Shown: positions 48,218 to 60,852, counted from the first letter of the stretch. The stretch is DNA of 64,000 nucleotides from Adiantum capillus-veneris (GCA_014529385.2 CM043958.1:121614817-121678816); one strand, 5' to 3'. The notes: a model not told the origin generated them from the sequence alone. Numbers and translations: made by a program.

Positions 48218-49817
48218 TCATAAAAACTAATATCTAACTTTCCTAAATGATTTTCTTATGTTAATACGATCATTGAATATGGTATGATAGAAGGGGAACA
48301 AGAGCTAGAGTATCAGTATGTGCTGCTAGACATATCTCAGTAGGGGACCAAAAGGAGAGATAATAGGGGTCCTAATGGAGGTGGTCTGCCAAAGAGAAAT
48401 TCGCTTCTAATGGAGCTTTAAAAGACCCTAGGTTAAGCTTCATTAAATCCTCCAAAGGATAGTGTTAGAACCCTTAGGCCTAGGACCTCTCAATGGGAAC
48501 TATGCCCAAGCTTGGGATGTGTGTGATGCTCACAAAATTCAAACCACTTGCCTACGATGAAGGGAGTGAGCCCTAAAGGTAGGAGATGAGTGAGAACACA
48601 CACACAAACACTCAAGGCATGCCCAAGACACAAGAGGCATTAAGGACACATGTCAAGCACCTAGCTGAGTTGCCCCCATTCAAGCCTATTCTCTATTGGA
48701 TGGCCTATGGCAAGGACCAATGAGAATTAATCTTGAGTAAATTGAACTTAAACAATTTATAAAAAGCCTATTCAAAGAACCAATAAAAATCAAGACCCCT
48801 AAATTCCTATTGGACACTATACAAAGGGGTCCATTGGGAATTAAGTAGCCCATAAGCTAGCTTAATTCCTATTGGCCAGTAGACCTAGAGGTCCAATCAG
48901 AATTTAGCTTCATTTAAATAATAAGCTAATCTCTCTCTCAAAAGGAGAAAGGGGAACACTTGTCACAATGCTACACCCCCTGCTAGTTATGAATGCATCC
49001 TCTCATTGGCTAGCTCCCAAGATGGACCAATAGGATGCAAGCATTAGTTAGGAGAGGGAGGGGTCAACCAAGATGGAAGAAAGGCCCTCATTTTTCATTC
49101 ACAATTCACACACACACTCACACAACTCATGTGTTGACTAAGAACTCCATCTCCTTCTCCAAGCTTGAGATGTAAAGAGCCTACACCAACACCTCTTGGC
49201 TATGAAATACAAATCCAAGCAAGATTCAAGCTTCAATGGCATGCTTATCTTCTCTACCATCTACATTACTATGCAAAGCTAAGCTCTAAGAGTAATCTAT
49301 GGTAAGGAGAATACTTATTTCTTGGATGTTACATCTTCTTCCTCTTCACTTTTCTCACTCCCTGCCAGCTCTCTTCACCTTTGAAGGTGTTTGAGGTCTT
49401 GGAATTGAGGTCGGGGACAAGTTTATGCTAGTGCAACAAGTAAGTTTAATTGTAACTGTTTTGGGCATAATATTGGTGCATGAAGCTTTCCATATTCATG
49501 GCATCAACAAGGTCCCAAGGAGCACAAAGAATGCATTGTACCAAGTCTCTCTTTATGGGAGAACATATTATAGAAAAGCCTTTTGGAGGGGACCCGGCTC
49601 CAAGTAGATCTGGTCCTCAATTGTTGTCAATTTCTCTAATTCTCTCTCTCTTTTACAAGTATTATTCAATGCCAAGCTAACTAGGTGTCATGTTTATATT
49701 GCTATCTTTAATCAAGTATTCCCTCTCTATCTTAATTAAGAATTCTCTTAATGAAATGCTCACTATTGTCATGTTAATTCGGCTTCAATCAATGTTATTA
49801 GTCTAATTCTGTTATAG
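48218..49817 (+). repeat. 3' LTR of element B (~1.6 kb)
   Basis: Starts TGTCATAA like LTR A and is alignable along its length (GGACACATGTCA, CTCTACCAT, GGGACCCGGCTCC, TAATGAAATGC). Right end set near CTGTTATA; element G is inserted 23 bp further on. Confidence 0.7.
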
Positions 49818-49840
49818 TTGATGAGAAAGCAACCTATTGT

Positions 49841-49971
49841 TGTTAGGCCAAGGGCAGGGCCAAGGGCCAGGACGGACATGCGGTTAAGGGGCGCTATATT
49901 TAGGGGCTAGGAGTTTATATATGGCACGGTTGGGTGGAGAGTTGCATGGTCCAGTCCCCCGTGGTCTTACA
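49841..49971 (+). repeat. 5' LTR of element G (131 bp)
   Basis: Near-identical to 54905-55035. Contains TTTATATATGGCAC, a TATA-like promoter element, ~45 bp before its 3' end. Confidence 0.95.
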
Positions 49972-49972
49972 T

Positions 49973-49988
49973 TGGTATTAGAGCAAGG
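49973..49988 (+). other. Primer binding site of element G
   Basis: TGGTATTAGAGCAAGG one base after the LTR. Matches the initiator-Met primer site TGGTATCAGAGC with one C-to-T change. Confidence 0.85.
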
Positions 49989-52709
49989 TTGAGAGGAAGG
50001 GGGAAGGTGGAGCCATGGAGGAGGAGCAGGCATGGAGCTCTCTCTCTCAGGAGTGGATCTCTCTCTTCGAGCCTCTCTCAGTGGATCTCTTTCTTTCTCC
50101 CTATCCCTCGGAATCTCTTGCTAGCTCTCTCGAGATGGGAGGTCGTGCATGAAGAAACATGGCGTGCAAAGCATGAAGGATTTTGCATGAAGGCCGTGCT
50201 AGGGGAGGAAGCAAACCGAAGCTATCAAGCGTGTGCAGGGAAGCTAAGCCGGGAAAGGGGCCGTGGTCGGACCTGCGTCAAATCGGTCGAGGTTAGGCTC
50301 AGTTGGAGCGCCTTGGCGAGGAGATGAAGTCCCGACCCTACAGGAGGCCCAAATTCCGCCCACAGCGCGAGTTATAGCTTCTTCTTCCCCAGCGCTGTTG
50401 CCGCCATGCCTGGAAACAGAGGTTTTATTTTTTTTAAGTTTTCCATGGTGCATGGTCGCCCTTAGGCACCCAACCAAGGGTGCCCAAGGGGCAACCCTAG
50501 CACCGGTAAGGGCCAAGCCCCACCGCTCCTACGACCTGTATTGAGGCAGCCGATTCTTGCGAGTAGTTTCCGATGCATACTCTGTAGAATTGGCACCGAG
50601 ATATGTGCCGCTTTTTCTGCAAATATCCTTGCATCATACAACGTGATGATGCTCATTGGCGGCGTGATTACCGCGACAGAGGAATATTTCCATGTCATGC
50701 ATGGGCCTCCGCAAAAGGGGCCATAGTTGGAGAAAGCAAAGTGTTTTCACTGCGCATCGGAAAGGTGCAAAGGGTAGAGAAGCCATCTATTCGACAAGGG
50801 GTGGGAAGTATGCATTCCCTCAGGTATGCTGCTGATTTTATTTTTATTTTTTTAATCTTGTTGAGCATGCGTTCATGAAGTACGCCACTACTTTTATTCC
50901 AACATGCTTGTTGGCAACGGCATGTAAACGATTGCTCCTGCTGCCATGCTGTTATGCATCATGGATGCACCACTGTTTTGCATGGCCAGATTGATGATTG
51001 GCATGCTCACGTTCTGAAAGTTTAGCAAGAACCTTTCTTTTTCTTTTACCTCTGAGCTTAGGGGTGCGGCGAAGCAAGGCTTCTATTTGTATACATTGTT
51101 AAACCGCACCATGTGGTGACTCTAGTATGCACTGACATGAATGATCACGGCTATCATTCATAGAGCCACGAAGGTACAAGCTGCATAATTTGCACGTTTG
51201 TACCTCGCATGGCCGAATCTTTGCAGGACAGAAAACACTCTCTTTTCGATGACTAGGGCAGCCACCAGCTGCTCGCATGATCGGCATGTCCGATTAACTG
51301 TCATCGTTTCTTGAAATAGACGATAAGATTCGTCAACAGGAGTACTTTATGAAATCTGCAAGTAGACAAGGTCTATTGTTTATGCATGCTTGACAAGGTC
51401 AACTCTTTTTGCTTTGTCAGCTGTCGCTAATAGAATAATTTATTGGCAAAGAGGCCAGACATAGTTATATGAAGCATGGCTTCTCCTGAGTACCTTGATG
51501 GAGCACGCTCATCACAGGTTACAATTTCCATCACAGGTTACATTTTCCTTCAAAGGCAAGGCCAAGGGCCAAATTTTCAGTATCTCAAGGAGACAGGCAG
51601 CAAGTTGCTCAGCATGGCCTACTCCTTGTCAATGTTTCTACAAGCCAACATAGGATGCTTGTCACACAATACTGGTTAATTTCACTTGAAATTATTCGAC
51701 AAGGTCGATTCTTTTTGTCATGCTATTTGCAGCCACTTCAGTTGGCTATTAGCACTAACAGATTTAGCTGAAGCACGGCTTCTATTTACGCATCTTGCAT
51801 AATGACTCACCACGTTTGTCATATGCTATGAGCATACAAACTGGGGACGGCTTTGGCAAACGGTTTGCAGATTATTTCATTCCGTATACGACGGATGTAG
51901 ATGATACAAGAGGGCGTACATCCATATGTGACAACTCTTCCTCGCACAGCCGATTTGGCTATGAGCCATCTTTACGCAAGCTTTTCCTTTGGAATCTCAT
52001 AACACCCGGTTACAGCAACACCTACCAGGTTAGCCAAGTTTAAGTTTAAGTTTAAGTTACTTGGCAATTACTGTCATTGTGAAAAGCAAAGTGCTTTGGC
52101 AATTTTACATGAAGCACGGCTTCTCCCTTGTGCCGAGATACTGCCATTAATTTGGAATCAAGGGCTTTGGCACACAAGTTTGGGGAACTGGAAAAATAGG
52201 GTATGTCAACTCACAGAATCCCTACCAGTTTATTCCGTGCAAGGCACTTATGGTTTTGGTTTTCACGCTTGAGACCGTTACAGTAGCCAAGGGCTTACGT
52301 TTTTGCATGCAAGGCATGCTCAGCAGGTGGCATGGATTCCACCACTTTATACTTAATGCTTTATGCTTCCGCTCTCACACTCGCAACTCTGTCACGGACA
52401 GACTAAGTGATGGATTGTTCAGGTTGCTATCAACACCCAACAACACTAAAAGGAACCTAAATCTAGGAATTATTTCACAGGCAAAGTGCCAATGCTAAGT
52501 CATTTTTATACAATAACGACCCTGCAAGGCAGGTAGATCAAGATGTGGTTGTGTGTTTCTATTACCTCTCTCAAAGAGAGAGTCATAGCAGAAACTTGTT
52601 GCGTGCTTATAGGATACGTTGCACATTAGGCATAAGATGCACACGAGCATGGCAATCAACTATACACGTCATAGTCGTTCAAGGAAAGTTCCACAGCCCA
52701 ACATGCTCT

Positions 52710-52792
<83 letters not shown>

Positions 52793-54893
52793 GGAATAAT
52801 GAAAATCTTCTAAGAAAGAATTCCACAATCTACCACACGGTAGAGGACGAATTCAACTTTTCGAGTTGATTCCAATCATTATGTACACGGTTAAATATGT
52901 TGGTTACCGTTGCCTGCTAGTTGAGCAGTTTCTACAGACGGTCTTACCAAGGGGTTTGACTATGTAGATTTTAACCAAAGGGGTTGGATTGCAAGGGCAA
53001 CACTCACGGTTCCCAGTGAAATGTTGTTTGTTTTTCAGGTAGGAGATGTGCTCCTCTCCGTTTGAATACTGGTAAGTGAACATTACGTTCAAACCTCTAG
53101 GTACGCATCTATTAATTTGGTGTTATTCCATTTTTTGTATGCTTTGCTTGTTTTTTTTCCAAGACATATAAGTACGCTTGAATGTTACAGAGCCATGCCA
53201 AGGGCATGTCGGCACAAAGTATTTTGGGCCAAGTGTCCAATCTACCTTTTTGCCTTATGCTGTTACGAACCTACTTGTAGGATTCGATTTGACACATGTT
53301 GTCACATGGGATACAACATGGTGTAGGAACTCAAGGAGTTTGGTTTAGCCAGTGTGGAGCATGATAATGAGGGTCCCTCTCACTCGCGTCGTAGAGTGTT
53401 TGTAGTTACCTCCACACACAAGTACAACTCGTACTTGATGGATGTCACTTTTCCTGGCATCCTTACTTGAGACATATTCCACATGTGGAGAATATGAGTC
53501 TTTGGGACTGACACTGGCGCCCAATTCGAAATGATGTGTCGCGACGAAGTCCCTAGGTGCTGGTCGCATCCATTCATTAGACCAATTGACGCACACAGTA
53601 TCAGGAACAATTTCAGTGGCCAAAAATTGTCGGATACTAAGTACAGACTTGTTGTGATTACAAGTGCTGTGAAACCACCTTAACGGAGGGTCGTTTCTAC
53701 ATATAGCAAAGTATGCTACGTTCATGAGAATGTCTCATGGTTGGTTCCTAGGTGTGACCGGGTTGTCACATTCTATTATGGTCCAACTTTTGCTGCAAAG
53801 TATGCTACGTTCATGAGAAGGTCTCATGGTTGGTTCCTAGGTGTGACCAGGTTGTCACATTCTATTATAGTCCAACTTTGTTGCAAGATTTTCACGTAAG
53901 TATCGTGGAAAGTCTCGTCATGGAATTGCGGTTTGGATGTGTTTGTGTTAATGCATGCACACTAGGTGTTATGGGCCCTAGTGTTTAACACAAATTTATT
54001 TGGAGCAGCATGCAAATCCATGGACTTTATTATTTCTGCACCCTTTTGCACTGCTAGTGCAATCTCTCTTGCAGATTTAGTATGAGTTTACAACCTGCCA
54101 TACAAGGTGATGGCTGAGTATGGATGTTAGTGATTGGTTGCTAGAACCTCCAATCTACCTTCAACGTAGTTGGTTGTCTCCATTCCATATCGAGTATATG
54201 GCTGGATACTCAATGGTTGAGTCATAGTTTGTCGTCAGTCGTGGAAGACTGTCTATAAGGGGTTGGGGAAAGTACCTCACTCTTACTGCTATTATTCATC
54301 CCACGTTGGATGGGCAACTTACAAGTATTCTATTTAGTACTAAAGAATATGCTAAGCGCATACGTTAGTAAACCGTGCTAAAGGATCTGCTAAGAGCATA
54401 CGTTAGCACAATGCATTCTGAATAGGTGATTCTCTCCTTATTCTAGGATTTGCTTAGGTTAGGTTTTCAACTTTGAACACCTGTTGTGGTGGGGTTGGAT
54501 ACCGATAGTTTCATAAGTCAAGGACTTAGTAGGTGTGCTGACAGAGTATGTTGGCATGTAACCTTTGTTAGGGGTGAACATGTGGTTCTGTGTGTTCCCA
54601 AATGTTCATAAGTCTGACATGAGGACACTCCCTATTCTATCTTTCAGTAGCTATGAGCTTTTCAAGATACTCACATGAGTTATCATGAGTTACCATTTAG
54701 ATCCAGGTGGTTGCAAAAGGACAACAATGTTGAAAATCAAGATGTTGCTCTTGGTTTCATTGAACCTCCTCACTGCACCAGGTATTGGTCATATGGACAA
54801 TTGGCCCGTGTAGAGGATGCCAATAAGGAAAACATCAGTGTTCTTACGAAGATACTACCACTTGTGTTTTTGAGGACGAAAATGCTTCTCCAA
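49989..54893 (+). other. Interior of element G, no recognisable protein domain
   Basis: Contains a (CT)n tract (~52712-52790), an exact-looking 89-bp tandem pair (53706-53794, 53795-53883), and four copies of GAAGCAYGGCTTCT or a one-base variant at 51071, 51471, 51770 and 52111. The longest frames (49989-50327; minus 53345-53725) show no motif. Just before the polypurine tract, 'VFEDENASPRG' recalls the last residues of some Ty3 pol proteins, a weak hint that G derives from a coding Ty3 element. Confidence 0.6.
53706..53883. repeat. 89-bp tandem pair in element G
   Basis: GCAAAGTATGCTACGTTCAT starts both units at 53706 and 53795; only a few differences. Confidence 0.9.
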
Positions 54894-54904
54894 GGGGGGA
54901 GTAA

Positions 54905-55035
54905 TGTCAGGCCAAGGGTAGGGCCAAGGGCCAGGACGGACATGCGGTCAAGGGGCGCTATATTTAGGGGCTAGGAGTCTATATATGGCACGGTTGGGTG
55001 GAGAGTTGCATGGTCCAGTCCCCCGCGGTCTTACA
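54905..55035 (+). repeat. 3' LTR of element G (131 bp)
   Basis: Preceded by the polypurine tract CCAAGGGGGGAG (54890-54901). Followed by the ATTGT duplication. Confidence 0.95.
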
Positions 55036-55168
55036 ATTGTGGCCACTTTCAGTTGTGAGATTGAGTATAGAGGGAAGTCTTTATATCTACGGTTGAGTGT
55101 GTATGGCTCAGACACCTTATGGCATGGTTGATTTGGGTGTTGGATAGGATATTGAATCATCTACATTG

Positions 55169-55372
55169 ATAGTCAAAGCACATTGGTACTTGCAAGGAAC
55201 CCAATTTTTTTTTCTCTCACAAAGCACATTAAGGTGCATTATCACTATGTCAAGGAAAGATTCTTAGTGGGAGACATAATCTTGGCTTACGTGCTGACAT
55301 AAGAAAACCTTGCAGATCAGTTCACAAAGGCATTGCCTCGTTAGAAGTTTGAAGTTTGAAGCTTTCTGTAAA
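55169..55372 (+). pseudogene. Ty1/copia RNase H tail fragment
   Basis: 'DSQSTLVLARNPIF' then, after a T-run frameshift, 'KHIKVHYHYVKERFLVGD' and 'ENLADQFTKALPR', the conserved end of copia RNase H. A TAA and a TAG sit where Gln is usual (before 'ENLAD' and after 'ALPR'). Ends at the LTR start. Related to, but distinct from, the 31.6-kb copia. Confidence 0.88.
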
Positions 55373-55740
55373 TGTTGAGCTGGCTTCTTGTTAGCAGCAA
55401 GCTAACACGGATATCATTTTTTGGAGTTCTCATTGTAAAACACTTATTATTTTGATAAATCGAGAATATTATAACTCCTAATTTTTTTTGGATAAACTCC
55501 GTAATTAATGAGCTGGGGCTACAAGCTTCCATATTGTATCATCTTGTCATTACCCATCTTTGGTAGAACTCCAAGATTATTAGTTTTGACCACCAAAAAC
55601 CTTGTCTAAGGTATAAAAGCCAATTTTTGTAAGTTATTTTTAAGTTTTTGGATAATGAAATACACAGCGTGAGCTAACAACGCTCAGTCCTCTCCTTCTT
55701 GTGCTTCCTACTCCCTCCCCGATTGTCACATTGCAGTCGC
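55373..55740 (+). repeat. Probable copia 3' LTR
   Basis: TGTTGAGCTGGC directly after the RNase H tail, with TATAAAAGCC-like promoter text near 55612. The right end is uncertain (a CA at ~55737). Confidence 0.45.
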
Positions 55741-56297
55741 ATTTGTTGCATTGCACCCGTAGGTAAGAGCTCTACACATTGACGTAAACACATCACAGTA
55801 TTTTGTAGCTTTTGGCATTGCCGACCCGTGGCCTAATTTCATAACTAGAAATAAAAAATTAAGCATAGGCGGGCTATTGGGGCATCATTGCTAAGCATTT
55901 AGATGCATTCCAGGTTGAAAACGACTAGTTCAAAAATCCACTGCTGTTAATAATCGCGATATTGAAACTTGACCTAAAGTGGGGTTTGCGACCATAAACA
56001 TACGTGCTTAGGTCTTATAAACATGTCCTAGAAGTTTCATTACGTTTGGATGTCATTTGATGCTGTAACGAATGTGATTTGTTTGCTGATGAGCGATCGG
56101 CTTTTGGTGATTTCAGTCACTTGAGTGTAGCTTGAGTTAGATGCGAGTTGTTAGTTGTTTTCCGAGAGATTGACAACCTCTTGTAGCCTCTATGCACTAG
56201 TCAAGTCAGTTTCATCCCATGGATTGACAATTTAATCGTGGTTCTCGCTAATACTGCAATAAGATAGGATGGTGAGGTTAGACATGCGTCCCACATT
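55741..56297 (+). repeat. Probable 5' LTR region of Ty3 element F
   Basis: Ends ...GTCCCACA at 56295 immediately before an Asp-tRNA primer site. The left boundary is not determinable from one copy. Confidence 0.45.
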
Positions 56298-56315
56298 TGG
56301 CGTCGCTGTCGGGGA
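56298..56315 (+). other. Primer binding site (tRNA-Asp type), element F
   Basis: TGGCGTCGCTGTCGGGGA matches the Asp-type site TGGCGCCGTTGCCGGGGA used by many plant Ty3 elements, with three differences. Confidence 0.85.
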
Positions 56316-56952
56316 TCGAAGAGACCTAAACTAAGGAGAAACACGAGCGTCTTGTGAAGTTATTCTTTAAATTCCTCTAGGATTGCCTAGAGTTCAAAAA
56401 TTTCTTTTAGAAATCACATAGCCTAAGATTGTCGTCTTTTGCTGTGTAGAGGTAGCTTGGAAGTAATCGTACTTGCTAAGTGCCTTTAGGATTGTAGGAT
56501 TGTAGAAATAGATTAGGATTTTGAGGATGATTGGTAAACGAGACAAGTCTTAGGATCAATGCTCAGAAAACCATAAAAGACAAGAAAATGAGTGTTTGTG
56601 GACACTTTCCACAACTCCATTGTATGAGAATCTAGGAGTAGGGTAAGTAGGATCCAAGGTGGATTTTAGAACATTGCCCTCTTTGAAAGAATCAAGTGTG
56701 AGTTGTTATTGGAAGTTGCAAAATTTTAGGTCTACGGCTTGAAATAGCTTGAAAAGACTTGAACCACTCAATCCAACTGGAGAGTAAGCTTAAAAGTTGT
56801 CTGAACTAGTTGGTAAGCTCAAGGACACTTCGAGGAATCAGGTTGCAGACGAGGAATCAGTAGCTTGACAGAAAGCTGCTAGCGAATCAAGTGGAAACTG
56901 ACAACAGGTGAATCCAAAGGTAAGTACTCTATCCAGGGCTTCATAAGTCTAT

Positions 56953-58952
56953 ATGAACCTTAGATCTGGTCGTGTATTAGGAAATAAAGGCATAATCGGA
57001 GAAACCTCCAGTAGAGTATCCATCGAAGACAGCATGAATCAAGGAAATTCCTTACACACAATTCTTGAAGAAGTCTCAAACACTTTTTCATATTCAACAT
57101 CTGAAATGTCTTCTTACTCGACTCACTCGGAAATCGGAATGACAATGCGGTATAAGCATATAATCTCTTTTTATAAGACTAACCACCATGGAGCTCAGGT
57201 TTACCTGGACCCTAACGAGGAGTATGCTATTCGCATTGATGACCATGGTATTGAGTTCAAAGAAGATATTAGGGCAAACAAACAAGGAAAAATGTACATG
57301 GACAGAAATGGAACTCAATATGTACATGTCGAAAATGATAGACAAATGGGGGCTAGAAGTAAACACCATAATCCCAGATATGTCAGCAAAAGAAGGACCT
57401 CCAACTTTAGAATTTGAAGGATACGATCAAGTAGATTTGAAGCCTTTGAAACGGCTTAGTACGGATAATCCTAGGATTGGAGTCTATTGTTGGGAGGATA
57501 GAAACATTAAAGGTTTTCTGTGGACTTTGCATGCCAAATTAGGACAACTAATGGCCATGAAGATCATTTATATTTTCAAGATTAAAGATAAGGGAACAAT
57601 AGACCTACCAACCTACCTGTTTAGGGATTGTTGTAACAACAACTTTCTTATGATGACTCCTAAGGAGGTAGAACAAACCAAATACCAAGGGTGTTCCATA
57701 AGGGATTGGATATTGGGACAAGGACCAGAAACAATTCCAAGAGATGAACACCGTGAGAGATAATCTAAGAGTAATGATAAGAAACCAGAAACCACCTCAT
57801 CACGTAGAAAATCAGGTGACACTAAGTCCAGTCCAGGGCTACATGAGTCACTATTTCCAACAGACTAGTTTGAAGGACTCGGAACAGGACCAGCTGCCAA
57901 GAGACTGGGAGTTGAACCAAACAGAGGCGTCAGACCAACTGATTTTCAGAAATGGGTCCAAAAATACAGTGGATCAGGGGATCCATACGACCACTTAGCA
58001 AGCTTTAAGCAAGTGCTAAGAGCAAAACATATATTCGATTTCCATACTCAATTCGAGGGGTTTGGAATGACATTAGAAGAAAAAGCATTGACATGGTTCC
58101 AGAACATTCTACCAAAGTCAATCATGGACTTGAACACATTAGCTCAAGGATTTGTAGCCACTTGTTCCAAAACAGGGATTAAACATAATATGGTAGCTCA
58201 AATCTACAGCTTTAAATAGAAACATGGTGAGTCTGTTAGGGATTGTGCAACTCGAATGAAACAATACATTGCCAGATGTCCATGGCTAGAGATACCTGCA
58301 GAAGAACGACTCATATCTTTGTTTCTAGAGGGACTGCTAAACAAAGAACTTCATGCTATACTCTATAGTAAAAAGCATACAACCTAGAAGAGTGTGTCTC
58401 AAATGCTATTGACTTAGAAGACAATTGTGACATTTTTAACAAACAAGATGTCCCTAAGGATAACCAAAGCGAGAAAACAACATCCACTAAACCAGCACAA
58501 GTGGGAACGGTTGCTGCAACACCACTTTCAGCCATAGAAGACATGCTCAAAAGGATGAACGACATGATGAACAACATGCAAAAATCACCTATGACAGGAC
58601 CAGGACAAGGGATACTTAAACAGGGATAACCAATTAGGCCACAAAAATGGTGTGCAATTGAGGGAAAATGGACCAACCATGAGACCCACAAGTGCTACTT
58701 CAGATCAAATTATGATGGGAATGTTCAATACATGTCTATAAGGCCACAAGGACAACCCATGTACAGATATCAGCCTAATATGGCCCAAGCTCAAAGACCA
58801 CCAATGGGTATGAAAAGACCTCAACCTGTGTGGGTCAACAACCTCCATACCCAGGACATAATGCAATGTCTATAAAGTACATGCACTCTAAAGGAGTCAT
58901 AGATGAACAAGCATTAGTGCCTGTTACACCCTATGCAGAGCCCAGTCCATCT
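56953..58952 (+). pseudogene. Gag of element F (before insertion)
   Basis: ATG at 56953 opens 'MNLRSGRVLGNKG', the typical start of Athila/Tat-type gag. A frameshift near 57340 leads into the 57188-58219 frame. The gag capsid domain lies at 57990-58370 ('FKQVLRAKHIFDFHTQF', 'EKALTWFQNILPKSIMDL', then 'CATRMKQYIARCPW' and 'ISLFLEGLLNKELHAILY'). Stops (TAA 57761, TAG 57868, TAG 58217, TAA 58628) fit Gln codons except perhaps the first. The linker is Met/Gln/Pro-rich and ends 'YAEPSPSTMIV', where the 932-bp insert begins. Confidence 0.85.
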
Positions 58953-58963
58953 ACAATGATTGT

Positions 58964-59895
58964 TTGTGGGTCGCCGCAACGGACGTCCATAGCATAGCTC
59001 TCAAGCATCAACATAAAATTATCGATACAGGGGAAGCGACTCGGATGAGGCATGGAAACTCACTAGGGTGTCAATCCTAATGAAGTGAACTCGAAGAGAT
59101 GTAACTACTAACTCTATAAGCAACTCAAACGCACTAAAGCCAAGTAATCTGCCTATGTCCTTCTACACAGCTCTACAGTTATCACGCCCGTTTACCATGC
59201 AAATCATATCGGAATCGCACGAAACTTGAAGGGAAGCTACAGGGGACTATCAGGAACATATCCTATCACTGTCACAACATTCTGGAGAGGTACAAAGATC
59301 GCGATTGTTTGTCCCACAGTACGCAAAAATAGTAAACGGATGATCCTAAATGGTTGTTTTTGGGTCTCTAAAGCCTCTCCTAGGGTCAAAACAACATAAA
59401 ATACGCATATAAACACTCAAAACAACGATTTAAGGCCTAAACGGATCTGTTTGAAACCTTCACCGAATCTTGAACGCTTATACTTGAATGAAAGAGCAGA
59501 GTAAGAGGAACACAATGCAAGAAACAAAAATAAATTTGGATTATCGTAGCCACAGAAGCGATGATTAAAAGTTGGAGCAAAGAGGTAGCTCTTTGTGCGT
59601 AACGCAATAGTCACTTATCTTCAAAAAATAATCTCCCTTTCCCACTAACCTTAGTGTATTATATACCTAGGGCTTTCTAAAGTGGTCGGCGGCCAACTTC
59701 TCATGGACCTTTACATACATCATTAGAAAAATTACATCTTTGACTTAGACTTGACATAGACGATTGACATTAGGCTTTTACAGGGTTTGATGTATTAAAC
59801 ATCGGAAAAATAATATGACCACATCAAAACTTTGGCCGGCTGACCCAACGGGCACCTTGGCTAGGTGGGCACTTGTATGTTGTTATCACCTCCAA
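58964..59895. mobile_element. 932-bp insertion with 11-bp target duplication (Mutator-like?)
   Basis: ACAATGATTGT occurs at 58953-58963 and again at 59896-59906. Both copies encode T-M-I-V in the gag frame, and gag resumes right after the second with 'EGDWYNSHPPP', so the piece between is an insertion. Long duplications of 9-11 bp are typical of Mutator-like elements. The ends (TTGTGGGTC... and ...ACCTCCAA) are only weakly inverted, and no transposase is visible, so the class is tentative. The insert holds one short minus-strand frame (59417-59614) without motif. Confidence 0.75.
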
Positions 59896-60470
59896 ACAAT
59901 GATTGTAGAAGGAGATTGGTATAATTCACATCCACCACCAATGGAAGAAATCGTGACTTATGCTCCACTAGAGCTCGCACCAATGTATTATGTAGCTAAT
60001 CAAGATGTCAAACTGCCCATGGTAAGACCCATGAATAAGCCAAGAATGGGGAAATGTCACAACTGTGGTGCAGATGATCATTGGAAAAATGAATGTCCAG
60101 ATCCTGACAAAAACCTCAAACCAGTTGAAGCCTATTGCATACAATGTTGCAAAAAGGGAGGACACTTCTCGGAAGATTATCCTGAAAATCCTTTAAACAA
60201 GGGTAAACGTAGTCCAAGTGATACCTGGTATCTTGTTAGAGAGTGAACCAATTGTTCCAATCAAGGTAATCACTAGAGCCCAGGCCAAGGAAAAGAAACA
60301 CAACTCCTCTGATGATTCCGAAAATACAAAAGTTTCCTCTCAAAGGATCAAAGGAAGCAGAAGCAAAGGATATGAGATGAGAAAACAAAAACAACGGGTT
60401 TCATTTGATGGAAGGAATATATACAATAGAATAGTGATGGGTGTTTCTAAATTAGGGTCTAGAACCTGAA
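59896..60470 (+). pseudogene. Gag C-terminus of element F with zinc knuckles
   Basis: After the insertion: 'EEIVTYAPLELAPMYYV', an intact CX2CX4HX4C knuckle ('CHNCGADDHWKNEC'), and a second knuckle that has Tyr for its last Cys ('CIQCCKKGGHFSEDY'). A frameshift at ~60235 leads to 'IKVITRAQAKEKK', the usual gag C-terminal motif, and a TGA at 60467. No protease follows. Confidence 0.85.
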
Positions 60471-60852
60471 TGACCAAAGGGAAAAACCGAGTGGAAAAAA
60501 ATACGTTGAACACTTGGAAGTTGAGTACCTGTTCATGCAAGGTGAGTGCTTGGGAGAAATAAAGTAAGAGTGCGTAATGCAAGTGCCAATTATGGGACAC
60601 TCTATATGCACACAAGAGTTCTTTCAAGAAAATCATGCGGTGTGAAAAATGAGTTGTTGGGTGCTTCAAGGAACAAATGTAGCACATGTGATATCGAAAG
60701 ACATCTCAATAGCTTCCACATTTCCAAGAAGGGTTTTTGATGTTGAAGCTTCTCCACTCATTACTCACTATGCATAGTGCATGAATGTCTTTTGGACTCT
60801 CTTCTTCACTTTACCAAACTTAAAATACATAGACTTGGACTCTTATGCTCAC
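60471..60852. other. Junction between elements F (+) and E (-), no gene seen
   Basis: Short chance frames only. Contains the breakpoint where plus-strand gag text ends and minus-strand element E text begins. Confidence 0.4.

Larger units (their letters stand above)
43416..49817 (+). mobile_element. Ty3/gypsy chromovirus-type element B, 5'-truncated
   Basis: Gag, protease, RT, RNase H, integrase, chromodomain-like tail, 3' untranslated region and a ~1.6-kb 3' LTR in order. No 5' LTR; the left end joins the composite repeat. Closely related to element A (1-2967), to which integrase, tail and LTR align. Confidence 0.9.
49841..55035 (+). mobile_element. LTR element G with very short LTRs (5,195 bp)
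   Basis: 131-bp direct repeats (49841-49971, 54905-55035) start TGT[TC]AGGCC and end GGTCTTACA. ATTGT flanks both sides (49836-49840, 55036-55040). A Met-tRNA-type primer site follows the 5' LTR and a polypurine tract precedes the 3' LTR. Such short LTRs around ~4.9 kb without recognisable protein domains suggest a non-autonomous element mobilised by a partner. Confidence 0.95.
56298..60470 (+). mobile_element. Ty3/gypsy element F: leader and gag only
   Basis: Primer site, ~640-bp leader and a long gag region are present; the plus-strand coding text stops at ~60470 before any protease. Element E, on the opposite strand from ~60850, starts (at 64000 and inward) with a gag-protease linker, so the two might be parts of one family or of one element rearranged by inversion. 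Confidence 0.7.
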
